This document shows, piece by piece, positions 15,344-23,641 of a stretch of DNA of 57,482 bases; within the stretch, counting starts at the first letter, position 1; each line of letters opens with the position of its first letter. Both the position numbers and the translations under genes were made by a program. The notes under the pieces are model-generated. The model worked only from the letters and a program-made list of their open reading frames with translations, ran no database searches and was not told where the DNA came from. Origin of the DNA: Chloroflexota bacterium (GTDB lineage Bacteria; Chloroflexota; Anaerolineae; Anaerolineales; VGOW01); assembly GCA_016197225.1 (NCBI GenBank), contig JACPWC010000118.1, positions 1-57,482 of the forward strand, written 5' to 3'.

Positions 15344-17128
15344 TTACTTCTGTATCTCTCTCAAATAAGCCACAATGTTATACAAATCCTGCTCACTCAG
15401 CGCCGGGTTGCCGCCGTTAGGCGGCATGGTCACGCCGGTCGTGTTCCGTGGGTCGTTTTCGGGGCGGCCTACTTTGATGAACTCAACCAGTTCTTTGTCG
15501 CTCTTGCCCGCCACCCATTCACTTGTCGTCAAATCCTTGCCCAGGCTAGGCACGCCCTCGCCGGTCGGGCCGTGGCAGGCCGAGCAGGTAGCCGCGAACA
15601 AAGCTTGACCTTTGGTTGCGTCGCCGGGCAGGAGCGGAGCGGGCGTGGCGCTTGCGGCTGGAACCGCTTCATTTGCCACCGGGCCAATGTGGTAAATGGT
15701 GTTACTGCTGAAGCTGGCAACGTACAGGCCGCCGTCAGGTGAATTGAGCAAGGCCGACGGACCGAGAATGCCGCTGATGAAGAGCCGGCTTGCGCCCACA
15801 AAGTGTTCAGAATCAATGCGAAACACGCGCACGCTGTGAATCTCGTTTCGCGCCCACAGCGACACAAACAATTGCCCTTTGTATTTTGTCGGAAAGGCAT
15901 CGCCGGCATAAAAATCGATCCCGGCTGGGGCGGAGTGATCGACAAACGTTACCACCGGCGGCTGTGTGCCGGAGTCCTGCGGCGGGATTCCGAAGTAATT
16001 CGGGAAGCCGTAATCCTTGCCTTCGACGATGTAGTTCAACTCTTCCGGCACGTCAATCTTGTTGGAGCAGTCGTCCACCTGGGTGGCGGTGTCAATGCAC
16101 CCCGACGAGCCGTTGTCAATGGCAAAGAAGCCGCCGCCCGGCGCCGGGATGATGCCAAATGGATTGCGCAGGCCGGTGGCATACACTTTGAGATCGGAGC
16201 CGTCGGGATTCACCGACAGGATGCGGGCGGCCAGCGGATGCGTTTCGGGGCGGTGATCGGTGGTGCTGCCGACGCCGATGTATAAACGACCGTCCGGCCC
16301 GAACGTCAGCCCGTTGCTTTGATGAAAGGCGTATTCTTCGCCGGGGAAGCCGTCAACGATCACCTGCGACTCGTCGGCGACTCCATCGCCGTTGGTGTCT
16401 TTGAGCAACACCAGCTTGTCAATCTCCGTCACGTAGAGTCCGGCTTCACTCCAGGCCAGGCCTTCAGGTTGCTTGAGGCCGCTGGCGAACTCGGCCACCG
16501 AGTCGGCGGCCCCGTTAAGGTCGTCGTCCCGCATGATCCAGATCGAGCCGCCGATCCCGGCCACGTACAATTCGTTGTCCGGCCCAATCTCCAGCGCCGT
16601 CGGTTGTTGAACGACTGCATTCTCGAACACCTGAATCGGAATATTGTCGGCGACGACGATTTTCTCGATAGGCGTGGCAACGACGCTAACCTCGTCGAGG
16701 TCGGGAGTAAATGTGGTGAGGTACAACCCGTAACCCACGACGGCGAACAACACGGCAATGCTGAACGAAGCCGTCAGCCCGAAGCGCAAATCGGAGTTGC
16801 CGCCAAGCCGCTCCGCCAGTTTGTAAACGCCAAAGGCAAGGGCGGCGGCAACGATGGCGCTTGCCGCTATCAGCCCAACGCCGATCGCCAGTTCGCGCAT
16901 GGGCAGGTTGATGTAAGCCCGGCGCGCCGCCGTGCTGGCGGTGAGATACAAAAAGATTCCGGTCCCGGCCAGCGCCGTGACGAATACCAAAACGCCGGAG
17001 ACTCGCGCCCGCTTTTTGCCGAAACGATAAACAGCCGCCAGCATCCACGCCGCCGCAAAGAACAAAAGGCTCAGGCCGAAGAGGCTGGCGATGAGCGGGG
17101 CCAATAAAGAAAGTAGTCGTTGCATCAT
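15344..17128 (-). CDS. Membrane-anchored glucose/sorbosone dehydrogenase-like propeller with C-terminal cytochrome c
   Basis: Three-part protein, 594 residues. Residues 1-150 hold about four transmembrane helices. Residues about 160-470 form a six-bladed propeller of the soluble aldose (PQQ) dehydrogenase/sorbosone dehydrogenase type (ALEIGPDNELYVAGIGGSIW, TGLRNPFGI, LNYIVEGKDYGFPNYFG). Residues about 505-594 are a class I cytochrome c with the haem motif CSACH and an axial Met in GVTMPPNGG. It should oxidise sugars or alcohols outside the membrane and pass electrons to its own haem. Its ATG is four bases after the helicase stop codon, so it may be read from that operon. Confidence 0.88.
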   Translation of the reverse strand: MMQRLLSLLAPLIASLFGLSLLFFAAAWMLAAVYRFGKKRARVSGVLVFVTALAGTGIFLYLTASTAARRAYINLPMRELAIGVGLIAASAIVAAALAFGVYKLAERLGGNSDLRFGLTASFSIAVLFAVVGYGLYLTTFTPDLDEVSVVATPIEKIVVADNIPIQVFENAVVQQPTALEIGPDNELYVAGIGGSIWIMRDDDLNGAADSVAEFASGLKQPEGLAWSEAGLYVTEIDKLVLLKDTNGDGVADESQVIVDGFPGEEYAFHQSNGLTFGPDGRLYIGVGSTTDHRPETHPLAARILSVNPDGSDLKVYATGLRNPFGIIPAPGGGFFAIDNGSSGCIDTATQVDDCSNKIDVPEELNYIVEGKDYGFPNYFGIPPQDSGTQPPVVTFVDHSAPAGIDFYAGDAFPTKYKGQLFVSLWARNEIHSVRVFRIDSEHFVGASRLFISGILGPSALLNSPDGGLYVASFSSNTIYHIGPVANEAVPAASATPAPLLPGDATKGQALFAATCSACHGPTGEGVPSLGKDLTTSEWVAGKSDKELVEFIKVGRPENDPRNTTGVTMPPNGGNPALSEQDLYNIVAYLREIQK

Positions 17129-17132
17129 TGGA

Positions 17133-19262
17133 TTAGCTTACCATGAGTTGCGCCAGCACCGACTGAGCTTCAGTCATATCAAGCCACGCCTCGGCGGCGT
17201 GGACGCGCAAAAGGGATTCTGGTAGAAACTCGTCGAACTTGCGAGTCTGGATTTCGGCGAGGGGCAGGCCGGCGGCCAGTTCGGCGGCGGTGGGCGGCGA
17301 CTCGCCTAGCCGCCGCAGAGCCGCTCGCAAGTCGCCGTTCACCTTCATCATCCACGGAAACGAAATGAAGTCCACTTCCAGGCCAACGTTCTCCAACATG
17401 GCCCTCAACGTCTGCGCCGCCCGCGTGCCAGTCCAGAGAAAAACGACGCCGTCGCCGAGCACTTGCCGTTCATCCAACTTCAATGCTTTGCTAAACTGTC
17501 GCGCCTCGGCCAGCGCAACCTGCCCCGGCGGCGAAAGATAACCCGGCACAGACTCGCCCAGCAAAATCTCTCGCGCCTTCCGGGCCAGGCGCGGATGAAG
17601 TTCCGGTCCGCCGCTCGGCGCAAACCGGGCCGGCTGTGCGCTGGCGGCTGGCGTGACTAACACTTCCTTTCGCGCCGGAGCAACCTCCGTCACTTCCCAC
17701 ATTTCCCCGGCCAGCCGCAAACACAGCCCCGGCTTCAACCCTGGCGAGTTGCTGATCCGCCCCAACACGCGCTCGCCGTGTCGTACTTCCAATTCTTCTG
17801 CCGACTCAAACACGGCATAGAAATCGCGCGAGCGGGCGACCCTCTCGCCACTCAACCCAAGAATCAAATTGCCATCGGACAATTGTTGAAGGTGATCGAT
17901 CTTCGCCAGATGCTTGAGCAGAGTAGCGTAATCATCCGCGCTCACGCCGGGGAAGACGCTCGACTTCATGAAGAAACCGACCAGGTCACGCGGCGAACTG
18001 CCGTGCCGCTCGACCAGCCGCGAGAGCAACTGCTGATACAACACGTTGTAAGGCCGCGCACTCGCAGTTGGCGGCTCGATCCAACCTTCGGCGAACAATT
18101 CAGACACGGCCAATGCCTTGAGCAGGTTGAACGGGATGCGGTCGTAGGAGGACCGGGCCGACGGCTCGACGGTGTAAACCTGCATAATGCGTTGCGCGCC
18201 GGGGCGGCGGCCACTACGCCCCAGCCGTTGGACGAACGACATCACCGAGTGCGTGCTGTTGACCTGCGCCACCAAATCGAGCCGCCCGATGTCAATGCCC
18301 AACTCCAGGGTGCTGGTGCAAACGACCGAAGCCAGATGATGCTTGTCTTGCATCCGCGCTTCGGCTTCCTCGCGAACTTCCTTGCTGATCGAGCCGTGAT
18401 GCGGCAGGTAGCGCTCTTCGCGCTTGTCGCGTCTGCAAAGCGCATTCAGATCGGCAGTGATCGTTTCAACCTCAGCCCGGCTGTTGCAGAAGATGAGCGT
18501 CTTGCGGTCGCGGGTGAGGGTGTAGAGATCGGCTACCAGTTCGGGCGGGATTTCGTCGGCGGCAAAATGGAGATGGCTGAACTTGATCGAGGCGGCCACA
18601 CCCGGCGGATTGATCAGTTGCACCTGATCCGGTTGAATCGGATTCAGCCAGCGTTTGGCCGCCTCAAAGTCGCCCACTGTCGCCGAAAGGCCGACTCGCC
18701 GGGGGCGGCTTTGGGCGTACTCCGACAATCGCTCCAACTGGCAACGCAACTGCGCGCCGCGATCCGACTCTAAGAATGAGTGAACTTCGTCCACGACGAT
18801 GAAGCGCAGGCCGCCGAACAAGGCCGCCAGCTTGCCGCTCTTGTTGACGAACAGGCTCTCGATGGACTCGGGTGTGATTTGCAAAACGCCGCCAGGGGTT
18901 TCGAGCAGATCGGACTTGCGCGAGGCGGCTACGTCGCCGTGCCAGCGATGAACGGGGATGCCGCCCTGCTGGCAAAGCAATTCGAGCCGCTCGAACTGAT
19001 CGTTGATTAGCGCCTTGAGCGGCCCAACGTACAAGGCGCGCACCGACCCAAACGGCTCGGCGTGAAGGAGGCTGAGGATGGGCAGGAAGGCGGCTTCGGT
19101 CTTGCCGCTGGCCGTGCCGGCGGCGATCAGCACATCGCCGTTGCCGTCGAAGATCGCCTCAATCGCTTCAATTTGAATGGGCCTCAGATCGTCCCAGGCT
19201 TCGGCGTAAACGAACTCGCGGAGGAACGGTGCGAGACGAGAGAAGGGTTGTAATTCACTCAA
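17133..19262 (-). CDS. Lhr-like SF2 DEAD/DEAH-box helicase of the TerB/BrxD-like island
   Basis: Superfamily 2 helicase, 709 residues. Q-motif LRPIQIEAI (27-35), Walker A AGTASGKTE (48-56), DEVH box (158-161), SAT (193-195), and motif VI FVQRLGRSGRRPG are present. After the RecA pair there is a winged-helix-like and Lhr-type C-terminal region but not the full Lhr extension. Helicases of this type accompany BrxD ATPases (as BrxHI in type 2 BREX) and TerB-N/TerB-C proteins. The neighbours here are exactly those, so a joint DNA-processing role is likely. Cytoplasmic. Confidence 0.88.
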   Translation of the reverse strand: MSELQPFSRLAPFLREFVYAEAWDDLRPIQIEAIEAIFDGNGDVLIAAGTASGKTEAAFLPILSLLHAEPFGSVRALYVGPLKALINDQFERLELLCQQGGIPVHRWHGDVAASRKSDLLETPGGVLQITPESIESLFVNKSGKLAALFGGLRFIVVDEVHSFLESDRGAQLRCQLERLSEYAQSRPRRVGLSATVGDFEAAKRWLNPIQPDQVQLINPPGVAASIKFSHLHFAADEIPPELVADLYTLTRDRKTLIFCNSRAEVETITADLNALCRRDKREERYLPHHGSISKEVREEAEARMQDKHHLASVVCTSTLELGIDIGRLDLVAQVNSTHSVMSFVQRLGRSGRRPGAQRIMQVYTVEPSARSSYDRIPFNLLKALAVSELFAEGWIEPPTASARPYNVLYQQLLSRLVERHGSSPRDLVGFFMKSSVFPGVSADDYATLLKHLAKIDHLQQLSDGNLILGLSGERVARSRDFYAVFESAEELEVRHGERVLGRISNSPGLKPGLCLRLAGEMWEVTEVAPARKEVLVTPAASAQPARFAPSGGPELHPRLARKAREILLGESVPGYLSPPGQVALAEARQFSKALKLDERQVLGDGVVFLWTGTRAAQTLRAMLENVGLEVDFISFPWMMKVNGDLRAALRRLGESPPTAAELAAGLPLAEIQTRKFDEFLPESLLRVHAAEAWLDMTEAQSVLAQLMVS

Positions 19263-19286
19263 TTTCTTCTGGTGGGTGTTCGCCCA

Positions 19287-19688
19287 TCAAGTACAGAATC
19301 CGGCGTAAGTTACAACGCCTTCTCGATTCAGTTGAAGCGATTCAACTGTAGCCCGACCAGTTGGCGTCAACCCGATGATCAACGCGAAATCATCGTTCCA
19401 GGCAAAATGATCGCGCCAACGGTGTTGTCGAGGATGGTAGAGCGGGATGTTTTCGCCGCTCACCGGATCGTGGCCCTCGGTTTTGGTGTACTTGTGATTG
19501 TTGCAACCCTGACAGGCGAGCGCCAGGTTGTTGAGAGTAGTTTCGCCACCACGACCGCGAGGCTCAATATGTTCGATGGAGAAAGGCTGGATAGCAAAAC
19601 GCGCCTGACTGCGACAGTATTCGCAACAGCCCCTGGCGCGTTCAAAGACAGTTTGTTTGTGCTGGGCGGAGACCCGCATTTCAGGCAT
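19287..19688 (-). CDS. HNH endonuclease
   Basis: Small nuclease of 133 residues. Zinc-knuckle cysteines are C22 and C25 (GCCEYC) and C59 and C62 (ACQGCNNHK). The catalytic His is H40 in IEHIEPRGRGG, with Asn53/54 and His65 completing the HNH site. The C-terminal 60 residues (DHFAWNDDFALIIGLTPTGR) are typical of a standalone HNH family common in Cyanobacteria and Chloroflexota. It overlaps the upstream partner gene by eight bases, so expression is coupled. Target unknown; it could be part of the neighbouring DNA-processing set or an independent mobile pair. Confidence 0.88.
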   Translation of the reverse strand: MPEMRVSAQHKQTVFERARGCCEYCRSQARFAIQPFSIEHIEPRGRGGETTLNNLALACQGCNNHKYTKTEGHDPVSGENIPLYHPRQHRWRDHFAWNDDFALIIGLTPTGRATVESLQLNREGVVTYAGFCT

Positions 19689-20082
19689 AGGTCGGCGACT
19701 GAATGCCCAGGTCTTTCATCAACACGGTGAGCGTTGTCTGGCGCAGACGCGCCAGTTCCACCATGTATTTAATGCGTTTTGCTTCTATCTTTTCAACCTG
19801 ATCAGTCAGCCGGAGAAGTTCATCGTGTTCATCAACGGTCAGAGTTTCCGCCTGCCGTTTGCCAACCAGTTCATCATGTCGTTTCTGAACATCGCCTGGC
19901 ACGCCCTGATTAATTTTGAGCAAAAGATCGGTTTCGGCAGGCGGCAAGCTGGGGGCCTTGCGTTGCGCTTGCAGAGAGAGCAACTGAAACACGAACTGCT
20001 CTAGTTCGCCAGGACTCAGCTGCCCGGCGGCTTTGAGCAGATCGGCAGACGATAACTGCGCTTCAACTTGAACGGTTGGCAT
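19681..20082 (-). CDS. Small helical protein paired with HNH nuclease
   Basis: Hypothetical protein of 133 residues, charged and almost wholly alpha-helical by composition, with a coiled-coil-like stretch DEHDELLRLTDQVEKIEAKR (residues about 83-102). No catalytic motif is visible. Similar proteins with STDLLKAVEQL-like starts precede HNH genes in many genomes, so it may be a partner, specificity factor or antidote of the nuclease (inference from arrangement). The ribosome binding site AGGAGGTCAAT is strong, and the nuclease start lies within its last codons. Confidence 0.6.
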   Translation of the reverse strand: MPTVQVEAQLSSADLLKAAGQLSPGELEQFVFQLLSLQAQRKAPSLPPAETDLLLKINQGVPGDVQKRHDELVGKRQAETLTVDEHDELLRLTDQVEKIEAKRIKYMVELARLRQTTLTVLMKDLGIQSPTYA

Positions 20083-20191
20083 ATTGACCTCCTGGGGCCA
20101 GACTGGTCAGCACTGGCTTTATTTTAGCCTGATCGCCAGCCGGCGCAATAGACACCTTACCGACGAACAGGGCAACGCCGCTAAGTTGGCT

Positions 20192-20464
20192 TCAGATGCC
20201 GATCCGGTTCAGCCCGTCAATGGCTTGCGCGATGCTGGCCGTCAGCGCCGGATGCGAAAGCTCGAAACGCAACAGGGCCGCGCTGAGCCGCTCGCCGAGC
20301 GAGTGATATTGATGAGCAGAGGCGTCACCCGGGCGGTCAAGCAATTCTTGAATGTCTTTCATCAGGCTTCGCAACAGTTCGCGTTCACCGGCGTCAACGG
20401 TCTGGGCCTGCTGCAATTCGGCGTGAAGCTGCTCCAGCTTTTCGTGAAGTTGTTGTTTGTTCAT
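20192..20464 (-). CDS. DUF4404-family small protein
   Basis: Protein of 90 residues, helical, with KQQLHEKLEQLHAELQQ at the start and LLRSLMKDIQELLDRPG in the middle, matching the DUF4404 family. The function of this family is unknown. It lies 27 bases from the ATPase gene upstream, so it is likely co-transcribed with the TerB/ATPase pair. The 109-base gap on its other side holds no recognisable feature except the strong ribosome binding site of the HNH partner gene. Confidence 0.75.
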   Translation of the reverse strand: MNKQQLHEKLEQLHAELQQAQTVDAGERELLRSLMKDIQELLDRPGDASAHQYHSLGERLSAALLRFELSHPALTASIAQAIDGLNRIGI

Positions 20465-20491
20465 AGCCTGACAGCCTTTCTTGAAAAAATT

Positions 20492-21829
20492 TCACTGCAC
20501 TTTGAAATCGGTAAATCGATCCAGCGGGTCGCCGTCGCTTGCCGGGGCGGCTTGTTCCGCCAGTGTCGTTGTCACCGGCGTGGGCAACGTTCCCAAAATC
20601 TCCTGCCACGTCTTGTCGGGATACTGCCCCAGCAGGTTGAGCAGGTTGACGAACTCGCGCACCAGGTCGCGCGGCGTGGCAAACTCTTTGGCCCCGATTC
20701 GCTTCAGCGACTCTTCCATATACTTCACAATGGCCTCGTCTTCCAGCCCTTTGCTGTTCGCCGCGCTCTCGCGGTGAATGTCGCGCACCTTTTGCAGAAG
20801 CACGTAAATCTCCTCGGCGGTCAACGGCGGCAGAGAGAGCACCGGCCCGGAGAAGTCGCGCAGGTCGTCGGTGGCAAAGCGGCTCCCGGCCAACCGCGTG
20901 CGCAGAGCTTCGTAGCTGAACAGCCCGCGCCGCGCATCTTCGAGAAACTCCGGCGTGCCGCTGAACATGAAGCCGACGTAACCAGCCCGCCCCTGCAAGC
21001 AGTCGTTGACGACGCTGAGAATCTTTTCGTAGTTGGCATTGCGGGCCACACTGTGCGTAATCTTGTAAAGGTTCACCGCCTCGTCCAGGCAGATGAGCAA
21101 ACCGGCGTAACCCACGTCGTGGGCGAAGCGGGCGATGACCTTGAGATAGTCGTAAAAATTGTCGTCGTCAATAATCGAACGAACGCCCAGCGCCTCGCGG
21201 GCCTCGGTCTTGGTGCTAAACTCACCCCTCAGCCAGCGGATGGCATTGCTCTTCAAGTCGTCGTTGTTCTCGACGTAGCCCTGATAATACTTGCTCACCA
21301 CCGTGCCGAAGTCGAAACCGTGCACCAGCTCGTGCATGTCGTTGACGATGGCGACGATGCTGGCCTGCACTGTCGCCGCAAACTCCGGGGAACCCGCCGA
21401 CAAATTCTGTTTGGCCGCTACCTCGGCCTGAACGTTTGAAATCCAGCGCTCGATGATGGCCGGCAGGGCGTTGCCGTCGGGCCGGGTCTGCGTCGAAAGG
21501 TTCTTCATCAGTTCGCGGTAGAGGGCCAGCGCCTGCCCGCCCGATCCTTGCAGGCGGCGCTCCGGCGAAAAGTCGGCATCGGCTACCACGAACTTGTTGT
21601 CGAAAGCGTTGGCGCGCGCTAACTGCAACAAAAAGCTCTTGCCACTGCCGAACCGCCCGACGATGAACCGCACCGTCGCCCCGCCTTCGCGAATGTGCTC
21701 CAGGTCGCCCTTGAGGGCCGTGATTTCGCGCAAGCGCCCGACGGCGATGTGGCGCAAACCGGCGCGCGGCACCACGCCCGCGCCCAGCGCATTCAAAACT
21801 GCAACCGCTTCACGTTTTGGAATCGGCAT
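20492..21829 (-). CDS. BrxC/BrxD-type ATP-binding protein (former DUF2791)
   Basis: P-loop ATPase, 445 residues. Walker A GRFGSGKSFLLQLA is at about residues 58-71 and Walker B GLLICLDEAVNLYKI near 245. The N-terminal PKREAVAVLNALGAGVVPR and the later FSGTPEFLEDARRGLFSY match the BREX ATP-binding family seen as BrxD in type 2 BREX and in TerB-linked operons. In known systems it works with an SF2 helicase. PglX methylase and PglZ, which define BREX, are absent from the window. Probably cytoplasmic, acting on DNA. The 99-base upstream gap contains a palindromic repeat. Confidence 0.88.
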   Translation of the reverse strand: MPIPKREAVAVLNALGAGVVPRAGLRHIAVGRLREITALKGDLEHIREGGATVRFIVGRFGSGKSFLLQLARANAFDNKFVVADADFSPERRLQGSGGQALALYRELMKNLSTQTRPDGNALPAIIERWISNVQAEVAAKQNLSAGSPEFAATVQASIVAIVNDMHELVHGFDFGTVVSKYYQGYVENNDDLKSNAIRWLRGEFSTKTEAREALGVRSIIDDDNFYDYLKVIARFAHDVGYAGLLICLDEAVNLYKITHSVARNANYEKILSVVNDCLQGRAGYVGFMFSGTPEFLEDARRGLFSYEALRTRLAGSRFATDDLRDFSGPVLSLPPLTAEEIYVLLQKVRDIHRESAANSKGLEDEAIVKYMEESLKRIGAKEFATPRDLVREFVNLLNLLGQYPDKTWQEILGTLPTPVTTTLAEQAAPASDGDPLDRFTDFKVQ

Positions 21830-21852
21830 TTTGTTTATCCTGAGACAGTTTT

Positions 21853-21930
21853 ACCACGAAGACACCAAGACACAAGGGCACAAAGGAAAACAGCTTTCTT
21901 GGTGTCTTTGGGCCTTCGAGCTTTGTGTTT
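21853..21930. repeat. Palindromic word repeat (CACGAAGACACCAAGA type)
   Basis: Tandem words (AAGACACCAAGACACAAGG) are followed by their complement (TCTTGGTGTCTT at 21897-21908). It lies between the TerB-N/TerB-C gene stop and the ATPase start, and carries on into the TerB-C stop region. Related words occur at 48536. Confidence 0.85.
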
Positions 21931-23641
21931 AGCTGAAAAAGTGTTGGCGAAGAGACGGCAGATCATCTTCCTCAACTGCCCATTGCTCGCCATCAAGATA
22001 CAGCGGTGGATGGCCCAGCGCCTCGGTTGCCTTCTCGTTGAGCGAGTCCAGGACGGCGTTGCCCATGAGGTGAAAGGGCCGGGCCGCCGACTCGATCTCG
22101 GATTCGGCCAGCGCGCCGCGCCCGGCAAACAACTTGAGCAGGGCCCCCTCTGCCGGGGTGAGTTGGTTCAGCAGTTGCCCCCACAGGCCGTCGGCGGCTT
22201 CTGCTTTTGTTGGCGGCGTCTCGCCGATCACAATTTGCAGTTCATCCAAAAAATCTTCGGCCAGAGTCAGCGCGCCATCGGCTTCAACATAAATCAATCG
22301 GTCGCCCAACACTGGCAAAGCCTGCTCGTTCACCCGCTCGATGACGACGTTTGGCAGTTGAGCCTGTTGCGCCAATTGCTCAACCGTTGAAACGGATTTG
22401 TCGAAAATGGCGGTGACGGTTGCCCGGCCCGCGCCCTCCAGCGCCGCCCACAGTTGGCGCACTTCGGCCAAATCGGTATAGGCGGCTTCGGGCGAGTCCA
22501 ACGTTGCTTCTTCAGGCGGCGGCTCCAACATTGCGCCCACGCGCTCGCTCTCAAGATGCAGTGCGGCCACGCGCGACTGGTCAATCTTGATCTGCAAAGG
22601 TCTCTCGACAGGCGCAAAGGCTTTTTCAAGCGCGGCGGCTATACCTGAGTCAAGCGTGATGCCAGAGAGGCGATGCCACACTCCGGCCTGCGCCCGCAAA
22701 ATATTTTCGGCATGTTTCACGACTGAGGTGAGGTGCTCTTTCAGCGCCGCGCTGTCTTCGTAGTTCCGGCTGGCCCCGAAGTCAACCATCATCGGGTATG
22801 CGTAGCCGACAAGGGCATCTTCAAACACGCGCTTGAAGTTTGGCCTGGCGTCGGTTTCGGTGAATTTTTCCAGCAACGATTGGCCGTTGGCCTTTTGCCA
22901 GTAATCTGCCGCCACGCGAATCGCTTTTTCGTAAGCCTGGTCGAGCCGGCCATCGGTATTGTGAGCCAGATAAAACTTGTTGCGCGGGCGGTAGTCGGTG
23001 AGCGAGGCCCAGAGTGTGTAAGGCATCTCGTTTGATTTTCGGCGGGCGACGAAGCGCTCGATGAGGGCGTTTGCCACCGATTTGGGCGGCTGAATGTTCA
23101 TGGCGGCAAACTTCTCCCACCAGTCGAGGGCCGCCGCCGGACCGACTTTTACCGCCAGCAAATCGCCGTGCCACTCCGGCAGAACGTCGTCAAGCTCAGG
23201 ATGCCCTTTGCGATACGCTTCCCACACTGACCGCAAACGGCCAGCCGCTTGATTGGGATCGGTTAGTTCGACAAGGTTTAACAACTCGTAAGCATAAAGG
23301 CCGATGTAGCCGCGCTCGGTTGGCAAATAAGTTCCGCGCCGCACCTGTGAGCGCCAGTAGAAATACCAGTTGGACTGCGCCGCGCTCAACTGCCACCAAG
23401 TGAGCAGATAAGGCGGGTGAGGTGCAGGGTTGCACGGCCTGCCCTCGCGCTCGTGGAAACGTTTCGCATCGTCGAGAAACGCGGTTGCGTCGGGGTAGCC
23501 GCCGCTGGCCGCTCCTGCCGTTTTCTTTGCGGGGCGGGCGACGGGCGGCGGTGACGGCGTCCCCGTGAGTTGACGGATGAGCCAGACGAGTCCATCGAAT
23601 ATCAAAGTCAAACAGCCGCGTGGCCGGCGTCGCTTCGCCAC
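21929..23641 (-). CDS. TerB-N/TerB-C domain protein
   Basis: Protein of 570 residues starting with GTG. A hydrophobic patch at about 11-25 may be a membrane-associated segment. TerB-N spans about 75-220 (NWYFYWRSQVRRGTYLPTER then GLYAYELLNL). A long helical linker follows, and the TerB-C-like region is about 430-569 (VEADGALTLAEDFLDELQ, ALGHPPLYLDGEQWAVEEDD). Proteins with these two domains occur with BrxD-like ATPases and SF2 helicases and were proposed from comparative genomics to belong to DNA-processing or stress systems. Its GTG shares one base with the stop of the upstream oxidoreductase gene (TAGTG). Confidence 0.85.
   Translation of the reverse strand: MAKRRRPRGCLTLIFDGLVWLIRQLTGTPSPPPVARPAKKTAGAASGGYPDATAFLDDAKRFHEREGRPCNPAPHPPYLLTWWQLSAAQSNWYFYWRSQVRRGTYLPTERGYIGLYAYELLNLVELTDPNQAAGRLRSVWEAYRKGHPELDDVLPEWHGDLLAVKVGPAAALDWWEKFAAMNIQPPKSVANALIERFVARRKSNEMPYTLWASLTDYRPRNKFYLAHNTDGRLDQAYEKAIRVAADYWQKANGQSLLEKFTETDARPNFKRVFEDALVGYAYPMMVDFGASRNYEDSAALKEHLTSVVKHAENILRAQAGVWHRLSGITLDSGIAAALEKAFAPVERPLQIKIDQSRVAALHLESERVGAMLEPPPEEATLDSPEAAYTDLAEVRQLWAALEGAGRATVTAIFDKSVSTVEQLAQQAQLPNVVIERVNEQALPVLGDRLIYVEADGALTLAEDFLDELQIVIGETPPTKAEAADGLWGQLLNQLTPAEGALLKLFAGRGALAESEIESAARPFHLMGNAVLDSLNEKATEALGHPPLYLDGEQWAVEEDDLPSLRQHFFS

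Noticed and set aside
15223-15420. Plus-strand frame of 65 codons between the regulator and the dehydrogenase
   Set aside because: Made of hairpin and antisense DNA, no ribosome binding site, no recognisable protein.
19287-19688. Homing endonuclease of a mobile intron
   Set aside because: No intron or split host gene around it; it overlaps a conserved partner gene instead.
20084-21439. Plus-strand frame of 451 codons
   Set aside because: Antisense of the BrxD-like ATPase and DUF4404 genes, His/Arg-rich with no motif.
17133-21829. Complete BREX system
   Set aside because: No PglX-type methylase, PglZ phosphatase or BrxA/B gene is present; only BrxD-like and helicase genes are shared.
20492-23641. 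Tellurite resistance as the role of the TerB-N/TerB-C protein
   Set aside because: No TerC, TerD, TerE or TerZ gene is near; the domain name alone does not support metal resistance.
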